Origin: Urechidicola vernalis
Lineage (GTDB): Bacteria > Bacteroidota > Bacteroidia > Flavobacteriales > Flavobacteriaceae
DNA: 64,000 nucleotides
Direction: 5' to 3'
NCBI RefSeq assembly: GCF_031846385.1
Contig: NZ_JAVRHV010000004.1
Span: forward strand, 62,001 to 126,000
Position numbers and translations under genes: made by a program. Below the pieces are notes generated by a model. It saw nothing but the letters and a program-made list of their open reading frames with translations. It was not told the origin of the DNA and searched no databases. Positions 1 through 8,859 of this stretch are shown here, one piece after another. Position 1 is the first letter of the stretch. Every line of letters begins with the position of its first letter.

Positions 1-199
1 TTTGTTCCCAAATTCGAAAGGCATCTAAACGCCAATCGGTCATCCATTCGGGTTCATTTTTCTTAGCCGAAATAGCACGAATAATATCTTCATTCAATCC
101 TTTAGGAAAGGTTTCCGCATCTAAATCGGTATAGAAACCATACTCATATTCTTGAGTTTCGAGTTCTTCCCGTAAATCGTCTTCTGTATATTTTGACAT
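1..199 (-). CDS. sufB: Fe-S cluster assembly protein SufB, N-terminal part (runs off the window)
   Basis: This is the first 66 codons of a minus-strand gene that continues beyond base 1. The translation begins MSKYTEDDLREELE and continues through segments such as GFYTDLDAETFPKGLN and EWMTDWRLDAFRIW, which are characteristic of the SufB N-terminus. SufB is the scaffold subunit of the cytosolic SufBCD complex that assembles Fe-S clusters. It starts 9 bases after the stop of the upstream A-type carrier gene, so both are probably one transcript, the usual order in Flavobacteriia. The catalytic core lies outside the window. Confidence 0.9.
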   Translation of the reverse strand, partial: MSKYTEDDLREELETQEYEYGFYTDLDAETFPKGLNEDIIRAISAKKNEPEWMTDWRLDAFRIWEQ

Positions 200-208
200 G
201 ATAATAAA

Positions 209-538
209 TTAAAGTGAAAACGACTCGCCACAGCCACAAGTCCTATTGGCATTAGGGTTTTGAAAAACAAACCCGGTACCATTTAGACCACCTGAATACT
301 CTAATGTGGTTCCAATTAGATATAAAAAACTTTTCTTGTCAACAACAATATGAATACCATTGTCTTCAAAAACCTTATCTTCTTCTAATTGCTCTTTGTC
401 GAATTTTAAATCGTAAGAAAGTCCAGAGCATCCTCCGCTTTTTACACCAACACGAACAAAATCATTTGTTGCATCAAAGCCGTCTTCAGTCATTAATTCA
501 ACGACTTTCTTTTTCGCTATGTCTGATACTTTTATCAT
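209..538 (-). CDS. sufA: A-type iron-sulfur carrier (SufA/IscA/HesB family)
   Basis: A 109-residue cytosolic protein of usual length for the HesB/IscA family. The three conserved cysteines that bind the cluster or iron are present: C37 in GGCSGLSYDL, and C101 and C103 in CGCGESF near the C-terminus. The family carries nascent Fe-S clusters from the SufBCD scaffold to apo-proteins. The gene directly precedes sufB in the same direction, which favours the name sufA over an isc or erpA role, though the sequence alone cannot separate these carriers. Confidence 0.92.
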   Translation of the reverse strand: MIKVSDIAKKKVVELMTEDGFDATNDFVRVGVKSGGCSGLSYDLKFDKEQLEEDKVFEDNGIHIVVDKKSFLYLIGTTLEYSGGLNGTGFVFQNPNANRTCGCGESFSL

Positions 539-574
539 AATTATTAAAGTATAGATTAATTCTAAATTGGCTGC

Positions 575-582
575 AAATATAG
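575..582 (-). promoter_or_regulatory. Candidate -7 promoter element for the suf operon
   Basis: On the minus strand this reads TATATTTG, an exact match to the Bacteroidota -7 consensus TAnnTTTG, 37 bases upstream of the sufA start codon. I see no good TTTG element at 19 bases upstream, so only half of the promoter is supported. Confidence 0.45.
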
Positions 583-686
583 TGACAAAAAATGATATTT
601 ATCATATACTGTCAATCGAATAAATAGATGTACTAATAGACGTTTTTAATAGTAATGTTCTTACATTTTTAAGCAAGAAACTCTGT

Positions 687-1769
687 TTAATTCGGATTTT
701 GAAAGTCTGGGTTGTTAATGAAAGTAGGGTCTGACAGCGAAAGCAGGAAGGCTTTTAAATCTGATTTGTCAGATTCTGATAATTGTACCCCGCCATTTTC
801 AACGGCTTTCATTAAAGGGTCGATGGTAGATGAGTGTTGTAATCCTTCAGAATAATGAATGATAACTTCTTCCAAGGTAGCAAAACGACCATCGTGCATA
901 AATGGTGCGGTAAAGGCTAAATTTCTAAGAGAAGGAGATCTAAATTTCCCGTTGTCTGCAGGGTCTCCAGTTTTGGCTCCTAAGCCTAAATCCGTAAATG
1001 TTGCGTCTAAACCGTTGTTGTGAAAAATATTATCGGTCCATAACGGATTATTAGCATTTCCATGACAATGAAAACAGTCTCCTTTCGATTCATCCATAAA
1101 AATATTGAAACCATTCAATTCTTGAGGAGTCAAAGTTGTTGTGCCGAGTAAATGTTGATCAAATCTTGAGTTTGCGGAAATTAAAGTTCGTTGAAATTGA
1201 GCAATAGCCTTTGTTACTAGAGTCGAGTCTATTTTTACATTGCCAAAGGCTTGGTAAAACAACTCAGTATATTCAGCATGATTCGCTAATTTCTCGGCAT
1301 TAATTTTCCAATCGCTGTGCATTTCAATAGGGTTTACAACGGGTTCTAATGCTTGGTTTTCTAAACTAAAAGCGCGACCATCCCAAAAAAAGTTTTCGTC
1401 GTAATTCCAAGCCAAGTTAAAAATAGGCATGGAGTTTCGTGTACCTAAATCACCGTTTATACCTTCAGAAAAGCGATCGGCATCTGAAAAAGCATTTTCT
1501 GGTGCATGACAGTCTGCACAAGATTGACTATTGTCGCCAGATAAAATTGGGTCAAAAAATAATTTTCTACCCAAATTCACTCCTTCAACCGTTTGAGGAT
1601 TGTCAAAAGGAATTACTGGATCAATAATATTGTCAGAGAATAATTTAGGAATTTCTAAAGGTAATGGAGTCGGTTCGTATGGAGCATAGGTTGTTATTCC
1701 GTCTTCATCACAACTCCATAAAAACAGTAAAACAGAAGTAATAAGTAATATGTTTTTAATTGATTTCAT
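687..1769 (-). CDS. Di-heme cytochrome c peroxidase family lipoprotein, MbnH-like
   Basis: A 360-residue exported protein with a lipoprotein-type N-terminus (LLFLWSC, lipid Cys about residue 20). It has two c-type heme motifs, C84-A-D-C-H88 and C232-F-H-C-H236, the spacing of the bacterial CcpA/MauG/MbnH superfamily. Segment PFMHDGRF at about 289-296 matches the conserved C-terminal heme region. The gene overlaps the MbnP-like gene by 14 bases and is last in a four-gene operon. MbnH is known to oxidise a tryptophan of MbnP to kynurenine, so this context favours an MbnH-like modifying enzyme over a plain peroxide-detoxifying peroxidase. That substrate assignment is inference. Confidence 0.85.
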   Translation of the reverse strand: MKSIKNILLITSVLLFLWSCDEDGITTYAPYEPTPLPLEIPKLFSDNIIDPVIPFDNPQTVEGVNLGRKLFFDPILSGDNSQSCADCHAPENAFSDADRFSEGINGDLGTRNSMPIFNLAWNYDENFFWDGRAFSLENQALEPVVNPIEMHSDWKINAEKLANHAEYTELFYQAFGNVKIDSTLVTKAIAQFQRTLISANSRFDQHLLGTTTLTPQELNGFNIFMDESKGDCFHCHGNANNPLWTDNIFHNNGLDATFTDLGLGAKTGDPADNGKFRSPSLRNLAFTAPFMHDGRFATLEEVIIHYSEGLQHSSTIDPLMKAVENGGVQLSESDKSDLKAFLLSLSDPTFINNPDFQNPN

Positions 1770-2496
1770 CTAAGCTAAACACGGATTTTCCATTTACATT
1801 CATTAGTTTTTGCGCATGGTAATTCATCATTAAATCTATATCGTAGGTTTCTAAATCCCAATCGTATGGATTTGTAAACCATTCTGCTATATTCATTCGA
1901 ATATTTATGGTTGATTCTTGTGTGAAATTGAATCCATCCAGTGCTACATTGAAATAATTTTGTTCAAATTCTCCGGGGTTTTTTCTAGCGGTACCCATGT
2001 GATATGCGTACGGGTTTTCTGTTCCTCCACTTTCATATTTTCCTTCTAATTGCATAAAGTGATAACCGCCACCTAACATGGTTGGCCAATTCCAAGATGC
2101 TGAATTTAAGTCAGGGTAGGCACCATCTAAATTGTCGTTTTCATCAAATCCAAAAGTAAATGACATACCGGTGTAATTGTTAAATGGAATGTTCGGAGCA
2201 TAAGCAATTAGGTTTGATTCGTTTAAATCTACTAAAATATATCCGTCAATTGGAATTGAAGTATTATCCGGAAGGTGTAAAACGATATCAGAAATTAGAT
2301 AGCGCAATTTTGTTATACTCAATTCTTGACCAAAAGCATTTGTACAGTTCTGTTCATTAAATTTTATTTCTTTTCCGTTCCAATTATGATTAAATTGAAT
2401 TGAAAGTTCACCCGATGTTGGTTGGATTGTATCATCATCACTGCAAGAAATAAAAACGAATAAAAATAATAGGACTATAAGTTTTAAAAATTTCAT
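1756..2496 (-). CDS. MbnP-like copper-binding lipoprotein
   Basis: A 246-residue lipoprotein (FLFVFISCSDDD, lipid Cys18). The body matches what I know of the MbnP family (PF20243): a start like LSIQFNHNWNGKEI, the stretch ITKLRYLISDIVL, and a Trp-rich core SASWNWPTMLGGGYHFMQLEGKY split here as W135, W137 and H146. Other aromatic or metal-capable residues include W39, H166, W206 and W213. MbnP proteins bind copper after a partner di-heme enzyme turns one Trp into kynurenine. The partner gene lies immediately downstream with a 14-base overlap, and the start overlaps the upstream gene by 4 bases. Which Trp would be modified cannot be told from sequence. Confidence 0.82.
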   Translation of the reverse strand: MKFLKLIVLLFLFVFISCSDDDTIQPTSGELSIQFNHNWNGKEIKFNEQNCTNAFGQELSITKLRYLISDIVLHLPDNTSIPIDGYILVDLNESNLIAYAPNIPFNNYTGMSFTFGFDENDNLDGAYPDLNSASWNWPTMLGGGYHFMQLEGKYESGGTENPYAYHMGTARKNPGEFEQNYFNVALDGFNFTQESTINIRMNIAEWFTNPYDWDLETYDIDLMMNYHAQKLMNVNGKSVFSLDEIN

Positions 2497-3827
2497 TCTA
2501 CGTTGATCTTTATAATTAATACATCAGAAAAACCTTTGTTTTCCATAATATCTCCACTATTACTAAATGTTTCACCGACAGCAATAATGCTGCCATCTTG
2601 CAATTGGGAAATTCCGTAAGCAAAATCTATCTCACCACCTCCAATACTTTTTTGCCATTCTAAATTGCCTGATTCGTCAATTTTTAAAATCCAGGCATCA
2701 TTTTGTCCTTGGTTTAGAATAAGATCACCATCTCTACTTCTAGAACTTCCTGCTAAAAGAAATCCACCATCTTGTGCAGGACTTATATGCCTTCCTACAT
2801 CGAAACTAGAACCACCGTAGGATTTCTCCCAAAGTAAGTCACCATTTTCTGAAATTTTTACAAGCCAAACATCAGCCGCACCCTTGGGTTTGGATATATC
2901 TTGGTCATTACTTCTGCTATCACCTAAAATTAAAACGTCACCTTCTTTAGATTTAGCAATACTTTTAGCTTCATCAATTTGAGTCCCTCCATAGGATTTT
3001 TCCCATTCTAAAATGCCATTTGCATCAATTTTTACAACCCAAAAATCATATTCTCCTTTATTGTCGGAAATATCAACGTCATTGCTGTCTGAAGAGCCAA
3101 TTAGAATGAACCCATTATCGTTTGTTTCAATCGCATCAAAAGCAGTTTCAGTAAAGGTTCCGCCAAAATAGCGCCGCCATTCTTTGTTGCCGTTTGAATC
3201 TAATTTTATTGCCCAATAATCTCCACCTGCATGCTTTTTATTTGCGTATTTGTCATTGCCATTACCTCCAGATGCAGACACATCTATTACACCGGAAACA
3301 ATAAACCCATTATCTGATGATTCAATAATAGATAACGCTTGATCAATTCCTGAAAATCCGTGAGATTTTTCCCATAATATATTTCCTATTGCATCCAGTT
3401 TTAATATCCAAATGTCTGATAGTCCGTTGTTTTCTGAAACGTCTCCATCATGACTATCTGTATAACCTGCAATAGCAAAACCATTATCTGAAGTCTGAAT
3501 TATTTTGAAAGCCTTTTCGGTAGCTGAACCGCCAAATGATTTAGACCATTTTAATTCATCAGAATTGTTAAACTTCAACAACCAAAAATCAAAGTCTGTA
3601 CCTGTTTTCGCTGAGACATCACCATCGTTGCTTTGTGTAAACCCAGCTACTATATAGCCACCATCATTGGTGTTAATTACGTCATTTGCAACGTCGTTCA
3701 AACTTCCTCCATATGTGTTTACAAATTTTATTTGTGGTACAACAGGTTCAGGAGTTAGAGAATCGTCTTTGTCTGAACAATTGAAAAAGAAAAAAGAGAT
3801 GAATAGTATGAAGCCTATTTTTCTCAT
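2493..3827 (-). CDS. Lipoprotein with tandem beta-propeller-like repeats
   Basis: A 444-residue lipoprotein (FFFFNCSDKDD, lipid Cys16). It consists of about eight repeats of roughly 50 residues, each with a core like DGGYIVAGFTQSNDGDVS followed by DFWLLKFN and GELKWSKSFGGS. The pattern of Gly-rich beta strands with Asp-Gly-Asp turns fits a beta-propeller on the outer membrane or surface, of the kind often annotated as delta-60 repeat or PQQ-like. No enzymatic motif is visible. Neighbours are an LVIVD-repeat lipoprotein 2 bases upstream and the MbnP-like gene overlapping downstream, so a structural or binding role beside the copper protein is plausible but unproven. Confidence 0.7.
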   Translation of the reverse strand: MRKIGFILFISFFFFNCSDKDDSLTPEPVVPQIKFVNTYGGSLNDVANDVINTNDGGYIVAGFTQSNDGDVSAKTGTDFDFWLLKFNNSDELKWSKSFGGSATEKAFKIIQTSDNGFAIAGYTDSHDGDVSENNGLSDIWILKLDAIGNILWEKSHGFSGIDQALSIIESSDNGFIVSGVIDVSASGGNGNDKYANKKHAGGDYWAIKLDSNGNKEWRRYFGGTFTETAFDAIETNDNGFILIGSSDSNDVDISDNKGEYDFWVVKIDANGILEWEKSYGGTQIDEAKSIAKSKEGDVLILGDSRSNDQDISKPKGAADVWLVKISENGDLLWEKSYGGSSFDVGRHISPAQDGGFLLAGSSRSRDGDLILNQGQNDAWILKIDESGNLEWQKSIGGGEIDFAYGISQLQDGSIIAVGETFSNSGDIMENKGFSDVLIIKINVE

Positions 3828-3829
3828 TA

Positions 3830-5083
3830 TTACGTGCCGCTTTTTCGAACTATATAAAAACCACCTTCTATATCGTTAACAATAATATTTCCGCTTTCAA
3901 AATATGGATAAACATTCCATACACCATTAAAACTTGCGTTATCATTTGCAGGGTAAGTATCAAAAAAGCCCTCTTCTGATATGTTTCCGCTTTCAATATT
4001 TGTGATATCAATAAATCTTATGCCTGCAGTATAATTTGCAATATAATAGGTGTTTCCTTTTACATAGCCATTGTGGTCTATTGCCATTGTTGGCCCGATA
4101 TATGATGCATGTTCAGTCGGGTTGTCTAAGTCGGTTAAATCAAAAATTAATGTTCTTGTATTAAATCCAAAATCAATTTCATCTAATTCGTCTCCGACTA
4201 TAAAATACTTCATGTCTTCAGTAAACCATCCTTGATGTGTGTATCCTTGTTGTGAATAGGTAATTTTTTTAATAATTGTAGGATTTGATTTGTCTGTAAC
4301 ATCGGCAATAACAACTTCATTTACGCCAAATCGTTCTCCATTACTTCCAATTAATATTTCTTTTCCTGTATAATCTAAATCTGGGCCGTTATAGGTTACA
4401 ACTTGAGCATCGTGGCTATATCCTCCATCTGAAATTCCTCCGGCTGCAATCGGGTTTTTTGGGCTTTGCACATTGATAAAATGAGCACCACCACCAAATG
4501 TCTTAGTACCAACGGCATACGCAAATCCAGATTCTTCATTAATAACAATATTATGCGCGTTTCCAAAACCGGTATAATGAGCATCCACTGCAAATGTTTC
4601 CGGAGCGTTTACAACATTTCGTAATCTAGTTAAATCGAATACTTGCATACCATGGTCCTGCGCTTCACTTACAATAAACGCGTGATTATTGAACACTTTA
4701 ATATCTCTCCAAGAACTATTTACCGTAGCAGTAGGCAATGTTCCTAGTATAATCGGATTCTGAGCATCGGTTATATCAATAAAAACAGTTCCTTTATTAA
4801 TTCCGACTAAGGCATATTCGTTTCCAGTGGTGCGATCCGTCCATCCCCAAGAATCGTTCCCCTCTGTATTTGGCCCTCCGAGTTCTTCTGTACTAACATG
4901 TGCCATTAAATCGTAACCGTTGCAAGGGTATTCTCCAGCCATTCCGTTAATACATTCAAATAATGCTTTTGAAGGAGGATTGGTAGGAGTTTCAATAGAA
5001 TCATCCGAGCAGGAATTAACAATAAACCCTAAAAGAATTAGCACGCTAAATATACAGTGGTTTAGGGGGGTATTTTTTTTCAT
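3830..5083 (-). CDS. LVIVD-repeat lipoprotein (choice-of-anchor B type)
   Basis: I place the start at the ATG ending at 5083, which gives a lipoprotein signal peptide MKKNTPLNHC...VNSCSDDS; an upstream in-frame ATG at 5125 would add 14 residues before that signal. The mature part contains repeats of the form G..YALVGINKGTVFIDITDAQNPIILG and FNNHAFIVSEAQDHGMQVFDL, which are typical LVIVD units folding as a propeller. It contains several His-rich segments (AHYTGFGNAHN, GYSHDAQ, YTHQGW, AIDHNGY). It is first in the operon with the repeat lipoprotein, MbnP-like and MbnH-like genes. Function is unknown. It looks surface-exposed. Confidence 0.75.
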   Translation of the reverse strand: MKKNTPLNHCIFSVLILLGFIVNSCSDDSIETPTNPPSKALFECINGMAGEYPCNGYDLMAHVSTEELGGPNTEGNDSWGWTDRTTGNEYALVGINKGTVFIDITDAQNPIILGTLPTATVNSSWRDIKVFNNHAFIVSEAQDHGMQVFDLTRLRNVVNAPETFAVDAHYTGFGNAHNIVINEESGFAYAVGTKTFGGGAHFINVQSPKNPIAAGGISDGGYSHDAQVVTYNGPDLDYTGKEILIGSNGERFGVNEVVIADVTDKSNPTIIKKITYSQQGYTHQGWFTEDMKYFIVGDELDEIDFGFNTRTLIFDLTDLDNPTEHASYIGPTMAIDHNGYVKGNTYYIANYTAGIRFIDITNIESGNISEEGFFDTYPANDNASFNGVWNVYPYFESGNIIVNDIEGGFYIVRKSGT

Positions 5084-5202
5084 AATGTAATTTGATTGAA
5101 TTGAGCAATAAATCACAAAAATCATGCTAATGTGATAAAAATTATAGAATTTTGCACTCTGAACAAATGTATCAAAATTTAAATCAATAAAATATTTGGA
5201 CC

Positions 5203-6252
5203 ATGTTAAAAGATAAGAATGAGCAGAGAACGTCTATTTCAGAACTGGGTGAATTCGGTTTGATAAAACATTTAACAAAGTATTTTAAAATTCAGCAAGA
5301 ATCGACTGAAAAAGCGATTGGCGATGACGCTGCGGTTTTAGAATTTTCTGATAAGCAGACATTGGTTACAACGGATTTATTGGTTGAAGGAGTTCATTTT
5401 GATTTGGCTTATATGCCTCTGAAGCATTTGGGATATAAGGCAGTAATGGTAAATTTATCTGATGTGTACGCAATGAATGGAACTGCCACTCAGATTACAG
5501 TTTCCATAGCACTATCAAATAGGTTTCCTTTAGAAGCGGTAGAAGAATTATATGCAGGTATACAATTGGCTTGTGATACTTATAAAGTCGATTTGATTGG
5601 AGGAGATACGACTTCTTCTACTACAGGTTTGTTAATAAGCGTTACTGCATTAGGAGAAGTGACAGAACAAGATGTTGTGTACAGAAATGGAGCCAAACCA
5701 AATGATTTATTAGTTGTTTCAGGAGATATAGGAGGAGCCTATCTTGGATTACAAGTTTTGGAAAGAGAAAAACAAGTTTTTGCGGCGAACCCAAATTCAC
5801 AGCCAGATTTAGAGCAATATTCTTATATAGTTGAAAGGCAATTAAAGCCTGAAGCAAGAAAGGACATAATAAAATTATTGAAGGACTTAGAAGTGAAACC
5901 AACTTCTATGATTGATATCTCGGATGGGTTATCTTCAGAAATTCTACATTTATCGACACAGTCTGAAGTTGGATGTAACTTGTATGAGGATAAAATACCA
6001 TTAGATCCTCAAGTAATTTCAACTTGCGAAGAGTTTGAAATTGATGCTACTACGATTGCATTAAGTGGGGGTGAGGATTATGAATTGTTATTTACAATTA
6101 AACAAGAAGACTTTCCAAAAATTAAAGCAAATCCACATCTAACTGTAATAGGTCACATGACGGATGAAAGTGAAGGAATAAATTTAGTTACGCGCGCAAA
6201 TCAGAAAATAGAACTTACTGCACAGGGCTGGAATTCGTTCAAAAAGGACTAA
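5203..6252 (+). CDS. thiL: Thiamine-phosphate kinase ThiL
   Basis: A 349-residue cytosolic enzyme that phosphorylates thiamine monophosphate to thiamine diphosphate with ATP. Conserved ThiL/AIR-synthase features are present in order: FGLIKHL at the N-terminus, GDDAAVLEF (about 41-49), DLLVEGVHFD (about 58-67), GGDTTSS, VSGDIGGAYLGL, SMIDISDGLSSE and SGGEDYELLFT. Length is normal. It is divergent from the LVIVD operon and its end overlaps the convergent DUF4251 gene by 4 bases. No TPP riboswitch is apparent in the short 5' region. Confidence 0.95.
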   Translation: MLKDKNEQRTSISELGEFGLIKHLTKYFKIQQESTEKAIGDDAAVLEFSDKQTLVTTDLLVEGVHFDLAYMPLKHLGYKAVMVNLSDVYAMNGTATQITVSIALSNRFPLEAVEELYAGIQLACDTYKVDLIGGDTTSSTTGLLISVTALGEVTEQDVVYRNGAKPNDLLVVSGDIGGAYLGLQVLEREKQVFAANPNSQPDLEQYSYIVERQLKPEARKDIIKLLKDLEVKPTSMIDISDGLSSEILHLSTQSEVGCNLYEDKIPLDPQVISTCEEFEIDATTIALSGGEDYELLFTIKQEDFPKIKANPHLTVIGHMTDESEGINLVTRANQKIELTAQGWNSFKKD

Positions 6253-6758
6253 TTAACCGTTGGTGTTGATTCAATTATTCCATCATAAACCATTCTTGAT
6301 CTTAGATTACTTACAACCTGTAAATTGGTTCTGCCATTTCTATAGATTGCCATATTAAAAGTGAATGTTTCTGTTTTGTGAACAACTTCAAAATTAATTT
6401 TAATTTTTTGCTTATTATCGTTATAGATTACCTCAAATATAGTGTCGTCTGTTGAAAATTCAATATTAGACTTATTACTTGGGGTATAGCCCGCTTGGAA
6501 GTTTCCAACAAATGGCAAGTTTACATGTAAAAAATTTTCTTCTATTAAGACTCCATCTCCAACAACTTGAGTATTAGATCCTTTGTAAGGTGTTAAGTTT
6601 GCAACTTTAAAAACAACCCTTCCGTCCTCAATCATTTTTTTAGTAGCGTTGTATTCTTCAAGTTTCTGCTTGTTTTTAGTTTCCTTTTTTGATTGTGAAA
6701 AACTATTTTGACCAATGAATAAGGTAATTGTCAGAATTAATAAGTACTTGAATTTCAT
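6249..6758 (-). CDS. Exported DUF4251 domain protein, copy 2
   Basis: A 169-residue protein with a cleavable signal peptide (LILTITLFIGQNSFSQ, cleavage near residue 22). A Lys-rich linker with YNATKKMIEDGRVVFKV follows, then a beta-rich domain including GDGVLIEENFLHVNLPFVG and KIKINFEVVHKTETFTFNM. The layout matches DUF4251, a small periplasmic or surface beta-barrel-like domain of unknown role common in Bacteroidota. It is a paralog of the gene 73 bases upstream (shared YSATK/YNATK, GDG, LPF.G, TETF/SETF). Function unknown. Confidence 0.75.
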   Translation of the reverse strand: MKFKYLLILTITLFIGQNSFSQSKKETKNKQKLEEYNATKKMIEDGRVVFKVANLTPYKGSNTQVVGDGVLIEENFLHVNLPFVGNFQAGYTPSNKSNIEFSTDDTIFEVIYNDNKQKIKINFEVVHKTETFTFNMAIYRNGRTNLQVVSNLRSRMVYDGIIESTPTVN

Positions 6759-6831
6759 TTTATATAAAGTTTAGTTGGTGATCAATTTAATTCAATGTCT
6801 AAAGTTAATTAAATTCTTGAATTAAAAAGAT

Positions 6832-7350
6832 TTAATTGTCTTTTTTGTCTTCCAAGAGAGTAACTTTTCCATTATAAGAAATACTGTTTCTCGAACTACT
6901 CGAAATTCGAACAGTTGCGTTTCCATTACTAAACACTTCCATATGAATATCAAATGTTTCCGATTTTTCTGTAGCTTTGAATTTAATAATGATTTTGGAT
7001 TTTTTATCATTAAATTCGGTACTGAATTCTGTATTAGAGTTTGTAAAAACAATTCCACCATTACCACTATAATGTGCCGTTTGAGAAACACCAAAAAAAG
7101 GTAAGTCGGATGTTGACTTTTTTCCTTCAATTTTTAATGTGTTTCCATCTCCGGTAATATTGACTCTTCTTCCTTTTTGCGTATTTACCCAGTCTGGAAC
7201 AAACACAAAATTCCCACTTTCAATGATTTCTTTCGTTGCGCTGTATTCTTTCTCCTTTTGTTGTTGCTTTAATTCTTTTTTAGATTGCGCATTTATAGTT
7301 TGTATTCCAAATACCGAAAAAGATAATAGTATTAAAAAAACTTTTTTCAT
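6832..7350 (-). CDS. Exported DUF4251 domain protein, copy 1
   Basis: A 172-residue exported protein with signal peptide MKKVFLILLSFSVFGIQTINAQ and a basic segment SKKELKQQQKEKEYSATKE. A DUF4251-type domain with GDGNTLKIEGKKS, SDLPFFGVSQTAHY and KATEKSETFDIHM follows. It lies just upstream of its paralog in the same direction, so a tandem duplication is the simplest explanation. No catalytic motif is seen. Function unknown. Confidence 0.75.
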   Translation of the reverse strand: MKKVFLILLSFSVFGIQTINAQSKKELKQQQKEKEYSATKEIIESGNFVFVPDWVNTQKGRRVNITGDGNTLKIEGKKSTSDLPFFGVSQTAHYSGNGGIVFTNSNTEFSTEFNDKKSKIIIKFKATEKSETFDIHMEVFSNGNATVRISSSSRNSISYNGKVTLLEDKKDN

Positions 7351-7398
7351 GATTATTATTTTTTAATTAGTCCTATAAAAGGAAATATACTTGCAAAA

Positions 7399-8175
7399 TT
7401 AGCAGAAAGTAGATAATATATTAACGACATCATTGGTCGTCTCTATGTGAGACATATGTCCATCCCTTAGTTCTATAAATTTAGTAGTCGTATTTTTAAC
7501 TTGATTTTTGTGAATTCTAATGTCTAAAACAGTGTCATTTATACCTAAAATCAGCATTTTTTTAAATGTTTCATTTTGAAGCAATTCAATTCTTTCTTCT
7601 CTTATTTTCATCCCCTCTAAAGACGCTATAATTCCTTGCTTCGAAGTTTTTAACGCTTCTGAAGTTACTTCGTTAATTTGTTTTTTTAAATGTCTTCTGT
7701 TATGCTTAGAAAACAACATTGGAATAGATACTCTAATAAATGTTTTGTGATTTTCTTTTACAGCTTTAATGGCTCTTTCCCTACTTACTTTTTTTGCGCT
7801 AGAATCAGCAAAAGCGGTTGAGTTAAGTAAACAAAATCCTTTTGTGTTTTTTGGATATAAATCTGCAAAAGCCAATGCAATATACCCTCCCATGGAATGG
7901 CCAATAAGAGTTGCTTTTCTAATATTTAAACTTTTAAGCAATTCCCTTATAAGTTTTGCATGATCTTCCATAGTGTGTACATAGCCTAAATTACCAGTCT
8001 TACCATGTCCTAACAAGTCAATAGAAATTACTTTATTTTTCTTTGAGATTTGTGGAATTAAAAATTCCCACATACCTAGATTTTCTAAAAAGCCATGCAA
8101 AAGAACAATTGCTGGTCCTTTACCCGTAGATTCATATTGAACCTGTATGTTGTTGTACTCAAAAAAACGAGACAT
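7399..8175 (-). CDS. Alpha/beta-fold hydrolase
   Basis: A 258-residue cytosolic serine hydrolase. It shows the oxyanion motif HGF at 27-29, nucleophile elbow GHSMGG with S94, a candidate acid D214 in GINDTVLD and a catalytic His in DGHMSHIE (H240 or H243). The lid region (about 120-190) is short and basic. This is the general architecture of carboxylesterases or MhpC-like hydrolases; the substrate cannot be assigned. It starts 3 bases after the stop of the ACT-like gene, so the two are probably co-transcribed. Confidence 0.85.
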   Translation of the reverse strand: MSRFFEYNNIQVQYESTGKGPAIVLLHGFLENLGMWEFLIPQISKKNKVISIDLLGHGKTGNLGYVHTMEDHAKLIRELLKSLNIRKATLIGHSMGGYIALAFADLYPKNTKGFCLLNSTAFADSSAKKVSRERAIKAVKENHKTFIRVSIPMLFSKHNRRHLKKQINEVTSEALKTSKQGIIASLEGMKIREERIELLQNETFKKMLILGINDTVLDIRIHKNQVKNTTTKFIELRDGHMSHIETTNDVVNILSTFC

Positions 8176-8178
8176 AAT

Positions 8179-8835
8179 TTAACTTTTTAGTCTCTTAATT
8201 ACCGAAAAAGCCTTGTCGACTAAGTAGTCTTCTACTAGAATCGTAAATTCATTGGTGGTAGAAACGACTTCGTAAAGAGAGATTCCTTCCCAGGCCAAGC
8301 GCTTAAATATTTGATAGTATAAGCCCGTAATTTTTGAGTTGTTTGCAGGTAAACTGATGCTTATGGCGGAAAGGTTTTCTTGAAGGCCTATTTGGGATTC
8401 ATTCTTAAAGCAATCTGTCACAATTTTCTTTTCGGAACTTGAAATAATAATGTTACTTTCATGAATTCCACGGGTAAAAGCGTAGAATATTGAAGTATTG
8501 GTCCCTAAATGTTCTAAGATTTTAGAATGACTGTCAATAATTGTACGTGAATTTTGAAAAGTAAAATCACTTAAATTAGAACGAACAGTTATGTCTCCTA
8601 AATTTTGTAGAACGCGTCGAAGTTTTAACGAACTTCCTAAATCTTTCGGAGGGTTATATCTTCTTAAAGCCATCATTATTGCTCCAGATTTTACCGGTTT
8701 ATGAAGCATTACACTGACAGGACGTTGCAGTTCCTCTGCAAGGGCAGAGTAATTGATAATATTTCTAGATAGGGCTTCCTCTAAAAATGGTTGTGCAACT
8801 AAAATTTCTTCAACACAAGATGCTATTGTTCTCAT
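8179..8835 (-). CDS. Orphan ACT-like regulatory protein next to aspartate kinase
   Basis: A 218-residue cytosolic protein with no signal peptide. The N-terminal part (1-70) looks helical and resembles a small DNA- or nucleotide-free regulatory head (VEEILVAQPFLEEALSRNIINYSALAEEL). The C-terminal half has ACT-like beta-alpha-beta patterns, with QIGLQENLSAISISLP, GLYYQIFKRLAWEGISLYEVVS and NEFTILVEDYLVDKAF, much like the tandem ACT domains of aspartokinases. It is divergent from aspartate kinase across 105 bases. I infer an amino-acid-responsive partner or regulator. No direct family name is certain. Confidence 0.65.
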   Translation of the reverse strand: MRTIASCVEEILVAQPFLEEALSRNIINYSALAEELQRPVSVMLHKPVKSGAIMMALRRYNPPKDLGSSLKLRRVLQNLGDITVRSNLSDFTFQNSRTIIDSHSKILEHLGTNTSIFYAFTRGIHESNIIISSSEKKIVTDCFKNESQIGLQENLSAISISLPANNSKITGLYYQIFKRLAWEGISLYEVVSTTNEFTILVEDYLVDKAFSVIKRLKS

Positions 8836-8859
8836 TTGTTAATTATTTAACAATCTGTA

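Noticed and set aside
5041..5202. Possible TPP riboswitch before thiL
   Set aside because: The gap is short and AT-rich and lacks the conserved CUGAGA and GAUNAUGCC-like cores; ThiL is also not a typical TPP riboswitch target in this phylum.
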